64,000 nucleotides of DNA, taken from NCBI RefSeq assembly GCF_015330125.1, contig NZ_JADDXR010000002.1, positions 4,848,685 to 4,912,684 on the forward strand. Reading direction: 5' to 3'. This DNA is from Zobellia nedashkovskayae. Its GTDB lineage: Bacteria > Bacteroidota > Bacteroidia > Flavobacteriales > Flavobacteriaceae. The notes beneath the pieces are model-generated. The model worked only from the letters and a program-made list of their open reading frames with translations, searched no databases and was not told the DNA's origin. A program made the position numbers and the translations under genes. Shown piece after piece: positions 8,407 through 17,563 of the stretch (the first letter of the stretch is position 1; the number at the start of each line of letters is the position of its first letter).

Positions 8407-10104
8407 ATGATCATATTGGGGCTTAACTATTATTTTCATGATTCAACGGCTTGTATAGTAAAAGACGGAAAACTAATAGCTGCAATTGAAGAAGAGCGAT
8501 TAAACAGAGATAAGCATACACAAGCCTTTCCTGTAATGGCCATTGATCGTTGTTTAAAATTGGCCGATTTATCATATGAAGATATTGATCATATTGCAGT
8601 TTCCATAAAACCAACCACCAATTGGAAACAGAAAGTGGTCTTTCTCTTAAAACATCTTGGTAGTTTTATGCCTTTTATTGGTCATTACCTAGTAAATGCC
8701 TATGCCAAACAACGCCGTTTTTGGATATGGTACAGGCAACATTTTAAAACAAAGGAAGAAGGTCCAAAGGTTCATTTTATAGAACACCATCTTACTCACG
8801 TGGCGGGTTCATTTTTTGTATCGCCTTACGAAGAGGCTGCTCTTTTGGGAATTGATGGTTCTGGTGAGTGGGCCACTTCTTGGTTAGGTTATGGAAAGAA
8901 CAATACGGTAACCCGTTTTGAACAAAGTTACTTTCCACATTCCTTGGGTTCTTTTTACGAAGCGGTTACCGAATTTTGTGGTTTTAGACCCAACTACGAT
9001 GAAGGAAAAACAATGGGATTGGCTCCTATGGGAAACCCCAATACTTTTATTAATGAAGTAAGAAAACTTGTTACCGTAGATAAAAGCGGGAAAATAAAAA
9101 TTGACCTAAGCTATTTTAACTATCAGCATATTGTCGGTAAAAGGTGTTCGGATAAATTCTATAAAACTTTTGGTAGGCCACGCATACACGGTGAAGAATT
9201 TGAACAACATCATATGGATGTAGCGGCTGCCTTTCAAAAAGTATTGGAAGAACGTCTATTGGAAATATGCGACATTCTATATCAGAAAACAAATGCTAAA
9301 TTTTTAGTACTCTCGGGCGGCGTTTCATTAAACAGCGTTGTAAACGGAAGGATTGTTAGGGAGAGTCCGTTTGAAGATATATACGTAATGCCCGCTGCAG
9401 GGGACAATGGTACAGCCATTGGAGCAGCCTATTACTTATATAATGGTATTTTGGGCAATCAGAGAAACTTTGTGCATGATGACCCCTACGTAGGAACAAG
9501 TTATACTAATGAAGAAATAAAAAAAGTCATTGACGGAGCTAAACTAGAAGCCGAGTACATAGACGATATCTGTCAAAAAACAGCTGATTTATTGGCAGAA
9601 GGAAATATTATAGGATGGTTTCAAGGTCCTATGGAGATTGGTCCCAGAGCATTAGGTAGCCGAAGTATTTTGGCAAACCCTGCCTTTCCGCAAATGAAAG
9701 ATAAAATCAATGCCGAAGTGAAATTTAGGGAAGCCTATAGGCCCTTTGCACCCTCTGCTCTTGTAGAATCATATAAAGATTTTTTTGATTTGAAAGTAGA
9801 AGCTCCTTTTATGCTTAAGGTTTGTAATGTTTTAGAAGATAAACAACATTTAATACCTTCCATTACACATGTTGATGGTAGTGCACGATTACAAACGGTA
9901 AAGAAAGAATTGCATCCCAGATATCATGAAGTAATTGAAAAGTTAGGAGAAAGAACCGGAATTCCCGTTGTGCTAAATACAAGTTTTAATATTCAAGGTG
10001 AACCTGTTGTAGAATCCCCAAAAGATGCGTTACGATGTTTTTATTCTACAGGATTAGATTACTTGGCAATAGGTAATTATCTATTGAGCAAGCGAAATAG
10101 TTGA
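8407..10104 (+). CDS. NodU/CmcH-family carbamoyltransferase
   Basis: Transfers a carbamoyl group from carbamoyl phosphate, through a carbamoyl-adenylate, to a hydroxyl of a sugar or other small molecule. The 565 residues are the usual length. The N-terminal Kae1-like domain begins MIILGLNYYFHDSTACIV and contains the metal-site run EHHLTH. Family blocks EALLGIDGSGEWATS, NYDEGKTMGLAPMG and LSGGVSLNSVVNGRI follow. The C-terminal domain holds GWFQGPMEIGPRALGSRSI, then FRPFAPSAL in the form YRPFAPSAL, and VVLNTSFNIQGEP. No other biosynthetic gene is adjacent, so its acceptor is unknown; surface polysaccharide or a small secondary metabolite are possibilities. It ends before a hairpin terminator and a convergent tRNA. 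Confidence 0.85.
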   Translation: MIILGLNYYFHDSTACIVKDGKLIAAIEEERLNRDKHTQAFPVMAIDRCLKLADLSYEDIDHIAVSIKPTTNWKQKVVFLLKHLGSFMPFIGHYLVNAYAKQRRFWIWYRQHFKTKEEGPKVHFIEHHLTHVAGSFFVSPYEEAALLGIDGSGEWATSWLGYGKNNTVTRFEQSYFPHSLGSFYEAVTEFCGFRPNYDEGKTMGLAPMGNPNTFINEVRKLVTVDKSGKIKIDLSYFNYQHIVGKRCSDKFYKTFGRPRIHGEEFEQHHMDVAAAFQKVLEERLLEICDILYQKTNAKFLVLSGGVSLNSVVNGRIVRESPFEDIYVMPAAGDNGTAIGAAYYLYNGILGNQRNFVHDDPYVGTSYTNEEIKKVIDGAKLEAEYIDDICQKTADLLAEGNIIGWFQGPMEIGPRALGSRSILANPAFPQMKDKINAEVKFREAYRPFAPSALVESYKDFFDLKVEAPFMLKVCNVLEDKQHLIPSITHVDGSARLQTVKKELHPRYHEVIEKLGERTGIPVVLNTSFNIQGEPVVESPKDALRCFYSTGLDYLAIGNYLLSKRNS

Positions 10105-10128
10105 TATCAAACGAATACAACAAAACAA

Positions 10129-10162
10129 AAAGCACTGTAAACTATTTAGTTAACAGTGCTTT
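10129..10162. terminator. Hairpin terminator after the carbamoyltransferase
   Basis: Inverted repeat AAAGCACTGT (10129-10138) and ACAGTGCTTT (10153-10162), 10 bp perfect arms with a 14-base loop. It lies between the carbamoyltransferase and the convergent tRNA and could serve both strands. Confidence 0.6.
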
Positions 10163-10185
10163 GGAACCACATTGAAAGTGATTAG

Positions 10186-10259
10186 TCGGGATGACAGGAT
10201 TTGAACCTGCGACCCCACGCCCCCCAGGCGTGTACGCTACCGGACTGCGCTACATCCCG
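10186..10259 (-). tRNA. tRNA-Pro (anticodon GGG)
   Basis: A 74-base cloverleaf on the minus strand. The acceptor stem is CGGGATG paired with CATCCCG, with A as discriminator base. The anticodon arm is CACGC-CTGGGGG-GCGTG, so the anticodon is GGG, reading CCC and CCU proline codons. The T arm contains GGTTCAAATCC. CCA is not encoded; the three bases after the discriminator read CTA, as is common in Bacteroidota. Confidence 0.95.
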
Positions 10260-10325
10260 AATTTGGATTGCAAAAATATAAAAGTTAGACAGATATTCTG
10301 TTATCTTTTTTGAAAAATACTAGAA

Positions 10326-11240
10326 CTACTTTAGACTCTCCATCCATCCAAATAAAAGCTCTGGCCAGGTTCTTAAATATGGGTCTTGTAACCCCAAAGC
10401 AAAACCGTGACCTCCTGTAGGAAACACGTGTAATGCAGCAGGAACCTTGTTTTCTACCAACGCCTTGTAAAATACCAAGCTATTTTCTACGGGAACAGAT
10501 GTATCATCAGTAGCATGCAGTAAAAAGGTAGGCGGCGTATTAGCCGATACTTGTTTCTCATTACTAAAACGATCAACTGCTCCTTGTTTAGGATTATCCC
10601 CCAATAAATTATTCTGAGAACCTTTGTGAGTAGATGATTGATTAAAAGTAATTACCGGGTAACATAACGTCAGAAAATCTGGTCTTGCGCTTAATTTATC
10701 TGCTTCATCAATTGGTGTATATACTTTTTCATTAAAATGAGTTCCTAATGTAGATGCCAAATGTCCACCCGCGGAAAAGCCCATAGCGCCAATTTTATTG
10801 GGGTCTATATTAAACTCTTCTGCTTTACTTCTCACTAACCGCAATGCACGTTGGGCGTCAATTAAAGGTACATCTTCTTGATTAGTCTGAGATACTGGTG
10901 ATGGTAAACGGTATTTGACTACAATACCGGCTATGCCCTTACTATTTAAGAATTTGGCTATGTCAATACCTTCCCAATCATAGGCTAAAATACGATATCC
11001 GCCTCCAGGGAAAATAACCATTGCTTGGCCAGTAGCATTCTTTTTTGAAGGCAAATACACCTCAATTGTTGGCTCTTGCACTTTACTAATGCGTAAAATA
11101 TCTTCTATTACATGCTCTTCTTTTTCATTAGATACTACGTGGTTAGGTATCTTGTCTTTTGGCCATAAAGGTATTATGGTGTCTTGTGAAAATACGTTTA
11201 CACTCATTGCAAATACCGTAAGGAATATGATTTTTTTCAT
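10326..11240 (-). CDS. Secreted alpha/beta-hydrolase, esterase/xylan-acetylesterase-like
   Basis: Probably a carbohydrate esterase or related carboxylesterase, exported to the periplasm. It has 304 residues, with an N-terminal signal peptide ending VFSQD near residue 19. The oxyanion region is VIFPGGGYRILAYDWEG and the nucleophile motif is GFSAGGH with Ser 156. The acid is likely the aspartate in LLHATDDTSVP and the histidine that of PTGGHGF, giving a complete triad in the right order. Its start is 15 bases from the stop of the dipeptidase gene, and the DUF5060 putative glycosidase precedes that, so the three form one minus-strand unit. Removal of acetyl or other acyl groups from a plant or algal glycan is a reasonable inference; the specific ester is not known. 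Confidence 0.8.
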   Translation of the reverse strand: MKKIIFLTVFAMSVNVFSQDTIIPLWPKDKIPNHVVSNEKEEHVIEDILRISKVQEPTIEVYLPSKKNATGQAMVIFPGGGYRILAYDWEGIDIAKFLNSKGIAGIVVKYRLPSPVSQTNQEDVPLIDAQRALRLVRSKAEEFNIDPNKIGAMGFSAGGHLASTLGTHFNEKVYTPIDEADKLSARPDFLTLCYPVITFNQSSTHKGSQNNLLGDNPKQGAVDRFSNEKQVSANTPPTFLLHATDDTSVPVENSLVFYKALVENKVPAALHVFPTGGHGFALGLQDPYLRTWPELLFGWMESLK

Positions 11241-11255
11241 CTTTAACTATTGTCA

Positions 11256-11978
11256 TTAATTACAATCCCATTTAAAATTTGCTATTGGATATTTGTGCGC
11301 GCCATCTAGATTATAATGCCACCATTCTGTTCTGGTAGACCAAAATCCATGTTTCTCCATCGTTTCTTTCAAGAGCTTTCTGTTTTCCAATATCTCTTTT
11401 GGTAAATCGAAATTATCATGGTAAGCCCGTTTTCCGAAAAAATCAAAATCGGTTCCCATATCCAATTCTTCGCCATCTAAAGACTCCAAAGTAATATCTA
11501 CAGCACCACCCTTGTTATGAATAGAGCCTTTTTTAGGATTGGCTACATATTGTGGATTAGGTACTATTTTCCACATTTTGTATTGTACCGAATTTGGTCG
11601 GTAACAATCAAAGAATTTTATACGTACGCCGCTTTTTTTGAAATCTTCATTCGCCTTTAATAATGCCTTTGCCGTTATTACACGTGTATAGCACTCCGGG
11701 CAATCGTAGACTTTTTCTTTAAGAAAATTATTTTTGGTAGCATATCGTAATTCATAACCAAAACCATCGCTAAAATCTGCCAAGCGAACAAATGTGGTGT
11801 CCGCCAATTTATCAAAAGTCTTAAATATTTTCTTAGGAACTTCCTTTTCTTTAACTACCGTATCTACTTGTTGTGTAGTTACACCTTCATTTTTCTCTAC
11901 ATTCTTTTCTGCTTTTGGCTTATCTCCACAAGACATGAAAAATACAAATAAGATAAGGGTACTATAAAAATTCCTCAT
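11256..11978 (-). CDS. VanX-like D-Ala-D-Ala dipeptidase (peptidase M15), lipoprotein
   Basis: A zinc dipeptidase of 240 residues predicted to cleave D-alanyl-D-alanine, normally in peptidoglycan recycling or turnover. The lipobox FMSC near residue 17 anchors it in the cell envelope. A lysine- and glutamate-rich linker of about 30 residues follows. The M15D core starts at LADFSDGFGYELRYATKNNF. The zinc site is visible as SIHNKGGAVDITL (His and Asp) and TEWWHYN (Glu and His), and the FFDCYRPNSVQ arginine is also present. Being exported, it is unlikely to be a vancomycin-resistance enzyme, and no VanA or VanH homologue is nearby. It sits between the DUF5060 glycosidase gene (90 bases upstream) and the esterase. 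Confidence 0.85.
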   Translation of the reverse strand: MRNFYSTLILFVFFMSCGDKPKAEKNVEKNEGVTTQQVDTVVKEKEVPKKIFKTFDKLADTTFVRLADFSDGFGYELRYATKNNFLKEKVYDCPECYTRVITAKALLKANEDFKKSGVRIKFFDCYRPNSVQYKMWKIVPNPQYVANPKKGSIHNKGGAVDITLESLDGEELDMGTDFDFFGKRAYHDNFDLPKEILENRKLLKETMEKHGFWSTRTEWWHYNLDGAHKYPIANFKWDCN

Positions 11979-12068
11979 AAAAAATAAATTATCTACCTGA
12001 CATGAGATATTGGTCAGGTTTTAGGGATATATTGATATAAAATCGATTTTCAATTTACATGCAAGATA

Positions 12069-13907
12069 TTACTTTCTTGCTATAACAATTACCCAATCTT
12101 TCTCTTTTTGCCCATTGTAAGCTGATAATTCCACACTATTAGGTTTGGTGATTTTCCAACCTTCATTTTGCTTATCAAACAGCATTCCTCCTGCTTTAGG
12201 GTCATAAAAAGCAATGGTAAAAGCACCATCGCCTATGGCAAGATCGGTATTTTCATTCTTTGGTAAATACACTACGTAAATTTCATCCTTTTTAGCAAAA
12301 CAGTACGCTTTATCGTTACTCAATAACTCGTCATGATTTTGCATTGTTTCATACGGCAAGTGGTCTTCAAAAAACTTCTTCGCATTATTGCTGATATCCC
12401 ACCAAGCATCACGCGCTCTAAAATCTTCTGCAGAGATATCATTATTGGGCACATCTTTACCACCAAAATACCAGGAAGTACCGGCCGCCCCGGACATTAG
12501 GCTTCCCCAAAGACTGCTGTGCATTACCATGTTATGATTATGATTGGCGGCAGTATCCGTAGTTACTCCAATATCCCAATGACCAATTTCATCAAGGTAA
12601 ACTACCCATGGTCTTTTTTTCTTTACAGATAAATCCAACCACTTCTTCACTTCCTTATGTACTTCTGTTGTATCGAACATTTGTAAAGAAGGAATTTCAA
12701 AATTACGGTACCCTAACATAGGTGTGAACGTTTCTTTTATAGGGTCTAGAGGTCTACCCTCTCTTCGTTCACCAGTAACACGGACATGATTATGAACCGC
12801 TATAGGATGTTTATAAGGGTCTATCTTACGAATGTAATCTGCATAATTCTTTAACTGCTCTGGGCTACGATTGGTTTCTTCCCCTAAATTCCAAACTATA
12901 CCCAAATGATGACCAAAACGAGCTACTAATTCTTTATAAAATAGTTTCCGTTCAAGTCCTAAATCACCCTTGTTCAAAACCGTATCATTTTCCGTTTCTT
13001 GAGTGAAAACGTTCATGGCCATTCCCAGTTTATCCATATGAGTAAAAACCGTTTCCCATTGATCTAGTTTACTAACATCATATCTTGTTTGCTCTTTAGG
13101 CGCAATCCAAGGCCATACATCATTTCCGTCTCCATTTTCGTTCATAACCAGAAAATAAAGACTATTCATTCCTTTGTTAGACAAATAATTAAGGGCTCCT
13201 ATGATTCCTTTTCCATTATTAAAGCCCCATACCGGATCATTATCCTTCCAATCATCAACATGTGATGGATATTCATGAAGGCCATCTTCTAATGTTGGCG
13301 TATCTGGACCTCCATTATCATATGTACCATCAAATTCCGAATAGGCCAAAAAGTTCTCAGGGCTACCCACTCCATTTTTTAAGAAAGGTTTTCCTGTTTC
13401 ACTTTGCTTCAGATAATGCGTGCCGTTATAGACGAGCATCCCTTTACTATAAAATCCATTTTCGGTTGAATCTATAGGCTGCACTTCAAAGTTTCCTTTT
13501 ATATCCCAAATACTTTTATTCTTTTTAGGTAGGGAAAATTGCTTGACGGCAATATTTTTCCCTTCCATTAAATAAGCTGTAAAATCCCATTTACCAGTTT
13601 TACCGGGAGAAAATTTTACTTGCCATTTATTTCCAGCTTCAGCACTAGAGTTGGCCGCATCGCCATCTGCAGCAAAATACCCGTGAACTGCATAGGTGGT
13701 ATCTTTATTTGAGAAGTTAACCAATAATGAATAGTCCAAAAACGGATTTATAGAATCCATTTCAGATACTTCTGGTCCGTTGAATGTTAAGGTGATGGGT
13801 TGCCATTTCTTTAAATTACCTTCAAGCAGATAATTCTTAGTACTTCCTTTTTTTGTACAAGAACCGAACACGAAAACAAGTGCACAGCTAAGCACAAAAA
13901 ACTTCAT
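12069..13907 (-). CDS. DUF5060 / putative TIM-barrel glycoside hydrolase, lipoprotein
   Basis: A 612-residue exported protein with domain order lipobox, DUF5060, TIM barrel, small beta domain. The ATG at 13907 puts lipobox FGSC near residue 17; the frame opens six codons earlier, but that would lengthen the signal needlessly. Residues about 25-110 form the Ig-like DUF5060 module (LTFNGPEVSEMDSINPFLDY, VKFSPGKTGKWDFTAYL). The central region has typical barrel strands: IGALNYLSNKGMNSLYFLVM, MNVFTQETENDT, GIVWNLGEETNRS and WVVYLDEIGHWD. The glutamates in LGEETN and LDEIGHW are candidate catalytic residues. The C-terminal part resembles the putative collagen-binding domain often attached to such proteins. 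The polysaccharide is unknown. A motif copy lies 149 nt upstream of the start. Confidence 0.7.
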   Translation of the reverse strand: MKFFVLSCALVFVFGSCTKKGSTKNYLLEGNLKKWQPITLTFNGPEVSEMDSINPFLDYSLLVNFSNKDTTYAVHGYFAADGDAANSSAEAGNKWQVKFSPGKTGKWDFTAYLMEGKNIAVKQFSLPKKNKSIWDIKGNFEVQPIDSTENGFYSKGMLVYNGTHYLKQSETGKPFLKNGVGSPENFLAYSEFDGTYDNGGPDTPTLEDGLHEYPSHVDDWKDNDPVWGFNNGKGIIGALNYLSNKGMNSLYFLVMNENGDGNDVWPWIAPKEQTRYDVSKLDQWETVFTHMDKLGMAMNVFTQETENDTVLNKGDLGLERKLFYKELVARFGHHLGIVWNLGEETNRSPEQLKNYADYIRKIDPYKHPIAVHNHVRVTGERREGRPLDPIKETFTPMLGYRNFEIPSLQMFDTTEVHKEVKKWLDLSVKKKRPWVVYLDEIGHWDIGVTTDTAANHNHNMVMHSSLWGSLMSGAAGTSWYFGGKDVPNNDISAEDFRARDAWWDISNNAKKFFEDHLPYETMQNHDELLSNDKAYCFAKKDEIYVVYLPKNENTDLAIGDGAFTIAFYDPKAGGMLFDKQNEGWKITKPNSVELSAYNGQKEKDWVIVIARK

Positions 13908-14055
13908 TGGTCTGTGGGAACACATAAGCAGTTATTTGGTTTTAAGCGACCATAAGGTAACAATATTTTTTATTAACAGGCTACATTTCTCAGTTCTATT
14001 AAGCAGAATAGAACCAATGTTTTTTTTCAATTTAACCACCTTACATCTTTAAGAT

Positions 14056-14063
14056 CTGTAGTG
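14056..14063 (-). promoter_or_regulatory. Candidate operator (CA[CG]TACAG motif, copy 2)
   Basis: The minus strand reads CACTACAG followed by ATCTTAAAG, 149 bases from the start codon of the DUF5060 gene. A TAAATTG element (14028-14034, minus strand) lies 22 bases further on. This is the weakest of the three copies because it needs a one-base gap to align downstream of the core. Confidence 0.3.
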
Positions 14064-14108
14064 CATACAACCTATTATAAAGCACCAATAAAATGATTAA
14101 AAAACAAA

Positions 14109-14136
14109 GGCCTTTACCTCAAAAAAGATAAAGGCC
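14109..14136 (-). terminator. Rho-independent terminator after the secreted isomerase
   Basis: Arms GGCCTTTA (14109-14116) and TAAAGGCC (14129-14136), followed on the minus strand by TTTGTTTTTT. It closes the minus-strand unit running from the sialate esterase to the isomerase and separates it from the DUF5060 unit. Confidence 0.7.
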
Positions 14137-14160
14137 CCTGCCATTAAAATTTGTACTAGA

Positions 14161-14982
14161 TTACTTTTCTAAGCTCTTTAAGTATTCTAAGCTTTGAGGT
14201 ACTTGTTCAACTACACTAGATGATTCATCTTCTATGAACATATACTCAATTCCCAATTCCTTAGCTTCGGCAACAATACCAGCAATATCTACTTGACCTT
14301 GACCCAGAACTACGTTAGTTTCATGATCTTCTTGTCCCGTATTATTCCCTTTTACTCCTTTTTCCATGTCCTTCAAGTGAAGTAAGGTGAATTTAGACTC
14401 ATATTTCTTCATCAACGCCAATGGATCTGCTCCACCGTGTTGTGCCCAAAAAACATCTAATTCAAAAGTATAGTCCGTTGCGTTTTTAACCATATAATCG
14501 AATAAGGTTCCATCTTCGTACGGACGAAATTCATAACCATGTGCATGGTATGCCAAAGTAATACCGTTCTCCTTCAATAATTTGCCGGCCTTATTAAATA
14601 CTTCCGAAGCATGTTGCGTCTCTTCCAAGTCCCATTTGTTATCATCATGAGGTACCCAAGCACACATAACATACTTGGCGCCATATGCTTTTGCATCTTC
14701 CACTACTTGCTTTGCATTTTTCTCTAAATCGCCAAACTTAGCTCCTACACTTACCACATCCAGACTATTCGATTTCAATAATTTCTTGAATTCATCTAGC
14801 GGCAATCCGTAAGTTTCGCCTCCTTCAATTTTCGTGATTCCCCAGCCTTTAATAGTCTCAAGTGTTCCGGGTACATCTGTCTTAAACTGATTTCGTAAAC
14901 TATAAAGCTGCAAACCCACTTCCTGTGCCGATAGCGATACCGTAAAAAGAGCTGCTACTATAAAAACATTAATTTTTTTCAT
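14161..14982 (-). CDS. Secreted sugar phosphate isomerase/epimerase-like TIM barrel
   Basis: An exported xylose-isomerase-like TIM barrel of 273 residues. The signal peptide runs to SLSAQE, near residue 19. The barrel starts with VGLQLYSLRNQF, and the metal-site strands are recognisable: ITKIEGGETYGL, LAYHAHGYEF, TFELDVFWAQHGG, LLHLKDME and EYMFIEDES. Exported members of this family are common in Bacteroidota next to Gfo/Idh/MocA and GMC proteins. Related enzymes are known to act on 3-keto-sugars, so conversion of an oxidised sugar in the periplasm is a reasonable inference. It follows the gluconate-dehydrogenase-like subunit by 49 bases in the same direction. No phosphate-binding feature forces a sugar phosphate as substrate. 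Confidence 0.75.
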   Translation of the reverse strand: MKKINVFIVAALFTVSLSAQEVGLQLYSLRNQFKTDVPGTLETIKGWGITKIEGGETYGLPLDEFKKLLKSNSLDVVSVGAKFGDLEKNAKQVVEDAKAYGAKYVMCAWVPHDDNKWDLEETQHASEVFNKAGKLLKENGITLAYHAHGYEFRPYEDGTLFDYMVKNATDYTFELDVFWAQHGGADPLALMKKYESKFTLLHLKDMEKGVKGNNTGQEDHETNVVLGQGQVDIAGIVAEAKELGIEYMFIEDESSSVVEQVPQSLEYLKSLEK

Positions 14983-15031
14983 TTCCTTATATTTTGATTA
15001 AAAGCGGATAGTTGTTCTAAACCAGGTTTAT

Positions 15032-15754
15032 CTATGTTAACAAATTTCCCTTCTCATCCCATTCAGCAATATCGTTCCTCTTACTTTGATCTACACATTT
15101 GGCAATCCATTCAGGATCATATGCTACACCATGTTTTTTGAGAACCTCATCTGGAACACCGTCCCAAACATTAGGCGAATTTCCTTTGTACCCCAAATCT
15201 GCAAGCCCCACTTTTGATGTGTAGTAACCTGTAACAACAAGATTACGCATCAATGCAAAAAATTGGATTTCTAGAGGTTGGTTATCCAAAGGTATCTCTA
15301 AATCTTGGTTACAGATGGTATCCAAAATCTGTTTCTGTTGTTCCAAGCTAGCGCCTTTAAACTCTATTTCATTATCTGAATTAGACCTGTGATCCAACCA
15401 CATTAGACCTCCCAATAACGTATTCTGCATATCGGGCATATCCTTACCAATAAACTCAATAAATGCAGGAACATCTGCTTCAATAGGGCCTCCGTGTGGT
15501 TCTTTTGGTGGAAGGATAACTGTGCTTAAAACGGCAATAGTTTCCATCTCATGTTCATTGAACAATTGCTCCGCATTCAATTTTTCTACGCGCTCCATTT
15601 CTTTAGGCGTCCTTCCATAATAATTGGTATCTGTAGTAATGGTAGTTTCTGGCACCACAGGTTCGTCTCCTTCGGTCTTACATCCGTGAAAGGCAAGTGC
15701 CGAAGCACCAGCTCCAAGAATCATGGTCTGTATACTCTTTCTTCTATCCATCAT
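15032..15754 (-). CDS. Gluconate 2-dehydrogenase subunit 3-like protein (small subunit of GMC dehydrogenase)
   Basis: A small partner protein of 240 residues for a membrane-associated GMC dehydrogenase. The N-terminus MMDRRKSIQTMILGAGAS has a twin-arginine-like pair before a hydrophobic stretch ending FHGC, so it may be Tat-exported and lipidated. The body (LNAEQLFNEHEMETIAVLSTVILPP, PAFIEFIGKDMPDMQ) is the gluconate-2-dehydrogenase subunit 3 fold. Its start codon overlaps the stop of the GMC gene by one base (TAATG), which indicates coupled translation and a stoichiometric complex. The same pairing occurs in bacterial glucoside 3-dehydrogenases and gluconate or sorbitol dehydrogenases. The small subunit is thought to help export of the flavoprotein, which has no signal peptide of its own. 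Confidence 0.8.
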   Translation of the reverse strand: MMDRRKSIQTMILGAGASALAFHGCKTEGDEPVVPETTITTDTNYYGRTPKEMERVEKLNAEQLFNEHEMETIAVLSTVILPPKEPHGGPIEADVPAFIEFIGKDMPDMQNTLLGGLMWLDHRSNSDNEIEFKGASLEQQKQILDTICNQDLEIPLDNQPLEIQFFALMRNLVVTGYYTSKVGLADLGYKGNSPNVWDGVPDEVLKKHGVAYDPEWIAKCVDQSKRNDIAEWDEKGNLLT

Positions 15755-17472
15755 TAGAGGTTTTGTTGTTTAAGTTGTTCAATAATATAGTCAGATGCTC
15801 TCCAAGAAAGTGCCAATATAGTCCAAGTACAGTTTTTGTCCGCTTGTGAAACGAAAGGACCTGCATCAACTATAAAAACATTGTCCACATCGTGCAATTG
15901 GTTGAACTTGTTGGTTACAGAAGTTTTGGGGTCATTACCCATACGGGTAGTTCCTACCTCATGGATAATTTCTCCTGGAGCATGAAGACCATAGTCCTTA
16001 TCCTTACCAGGTTTGTTCAAATAGATTCCGCCCATGTTATGGGAAATCTCTTCAAAAGTATCCTGCATATGCTTCGCTTGGCGAACTTCAATATCAGACC
16101 ATTTGTAGTTGAACTTTAAAACGGGAATACCATAATCGTCCACTGTAGTCGGGTCTATCTCACAGTAATTTTCCTTTACCGCTAAACCTTCTCCTCTACC
16201 GCCAAAACCTACTAATGCTCCGTAATACCGCTTAACGTCATCACGTAGTTTGTCTCCATAACCACCGGTTGGTTGCCCCACCAATTTATTGAAACTGTCC
16301 TGGTCAAAACCGAAGCCGTAATTAGGTTGCCCCATACCGCCCCAAACCTCAATATGGTATCCTCTAGGAAAACCTAAAGCTTTATTATCTCCCCACCAAG
16401 GTGAATAAACGTGCATACCCCCTACACCATCTTCGTTATAAGAAACATCACGATCCATTAAATCTGGTACGAAAGCCATACCACTACTACCTGTAGAATC
16501 ATGTAAATATTTACCAACAAGGTCACTACTGTTTCCTAGACCGTTAGGATGCTGCTTACTCTTACTATTTAAAAGAATACGTGCCGAACTACAAGCCGAG
16601 GCTGCCAGCACAACTACTTTAGCTTTTAGCTTGTACTCTTTTCTATCTTCTTTGTTGATGTACGAAACACCAGTTGCCTTACCTTCTGCATTGGTCGTCA
16701 CCTCTCGTACCATAGCATTTACGTAAATCTTTACTTGACCTCCGTTCTTCTGAGCAGGAAAAATCAAACAACTACCAGCGGAGAAATCCGCATATACAGA
16801 ACATGACCTTGAACATTGACCGCAATAGAAGCAAACCCCGCGCTCGTTATTGATACGTTTGGTAAGCATTGAAAGCCGACCAGGAATTACAGGAATACCT
16901 GATTTTTTAGCTCCTTTTATATAAAAAAGTTCGTGCAGCCTTGGTTTTGGAGGAGGAAGGAAAAAACCGTCCGGATCATTTTCTAGACCTTCGTTGGTAC
17001 CAAAGACCCCTATTAATTTATCTACTTTATCGTAATATGGTTTTACATCATCATAACCTATTGGCCAATCCTCACCATGACCATCACGTGTCTTTCCTTT
17101 AAAATCTTTTGGTCCAAATCGTAATGATATTCTTCCCCAGTGGTTCGTACGCCCACCTAGCATTCTAGAACGCCACCATTTAAAGGTTGTGCCTTCTGCA
17201 TGGGTATAGGGTTCACCATCCACCTCCCAGTCACCATAGGACATGTCCCACTCACCAAAAGCGCGCGTGGTACCCGCCCCACGACGTGGAGAATCGTAAG
17301 GGTTCTTTAATTGAGTCATTGTCTTCGGATCCGCAGGATCAAAGAAAGGTCCTGCTTCTACAACGGCTACTTTTAGACCAGCATCTGCCAATTGTTTTGT
17401 AGCCATACCTCCACCTGCCCCGGAGCCTACGATAATAACGTCGTACTCCTCAGGGTTTTCCTTTATTTGCAT
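15754..17472 (-). CDS. GMC-family FAD oxidoreductase (sugar dehydrogenase large subunit)
   Basis: A flavoprotein that oxidises a sugar or polyol hydroxyl. From the ATG at 17472 it has 572 residues; a start nine codons further upstream is possible but adds nothing recognisable. The FAD-binding loop is VIIVGSGAGGGMATKQLADAG. The GMC signature region is WWRSRMLGGRTNHWGR, and the substrate domain has a cysteine cluster (CFYCGQCSRSC), characteristic of gluconate-dehydrogenase-like members. The C-terminal VGTTRMGNDPKTSV and DAGPFVSQADKNCTWTILAL contain the conserved His/Asn region. It is coupled to the small subunit by a one-base overlap. The most likely activities are 3-oxidation of a glycoside or oxidation of a free sugar; the sequence does not decide between them. 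Confidence 0.85.
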   Translation of the reverse strand: MQIKENPEEYDVIIVGSGAGGGMATKQLADAGLKVAVVEAGPFFDPADPKTMTQLKNPYDSPRRGAGTTRAFGEWDMSYGDWEVDGEPYTHAEGTTFKWWRSRMLGGRTNHWGRISLRFGPKDFKGKTRDGHGEDWPIGYDDVKPYYDKVDKLIGVFGTNEGLENDPDGFFLPPPKPRLHELFYIKGAKKSGIPVIPGRLSMLTKRINNERGVCFYCGQCSRSCSVYADFSAGSCLIFPAQKNGGQVKIYVNAMVREVTTNAEGKATGVSYINKEDRKEYKLKAKVVVLAASACSSARILLNSKSKQHPNGLGNSSDLVGKYLHDSTGSSGMAFVPDLMDRDVSYNEDGVGGMHVYSPWWGDNKALGFPRGYHIEVWGGMGQPNYGFGFDQDSFNKLVGQPTGGYGDKLRDDVKRYYGALVGFGGRGEGLAVKENYCEIDPTTVDDYGIPVLKFNYKWSDIEVRQAKHMQDTFEEISHNMGGIYLNKPGKDKDYGLHAPGEIIHEVGTTRMGNDPKTSVTNKFNQLHDVDNVFIVDAGPFVSQADKNCTWTILALSWRASDYIIEQLKQQNL

Positions 17473-17563
17473 ATGTTGTTTGTTAATTTGTTTGCACAAT
17501 TTATAAATAAAAAGTGTATACCCACCTCTTTTTTAACACTGGGTTTTACAGGTATTATTACAA

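Noticed and set aside
11256..11978. Vancomycin-resistance role for the VanX-like gene
   Set aside because: VanX in resistance clusters is cytoplasmic and paired with VanH and VanA ligase genes. This protein is a lipoprotein without them.
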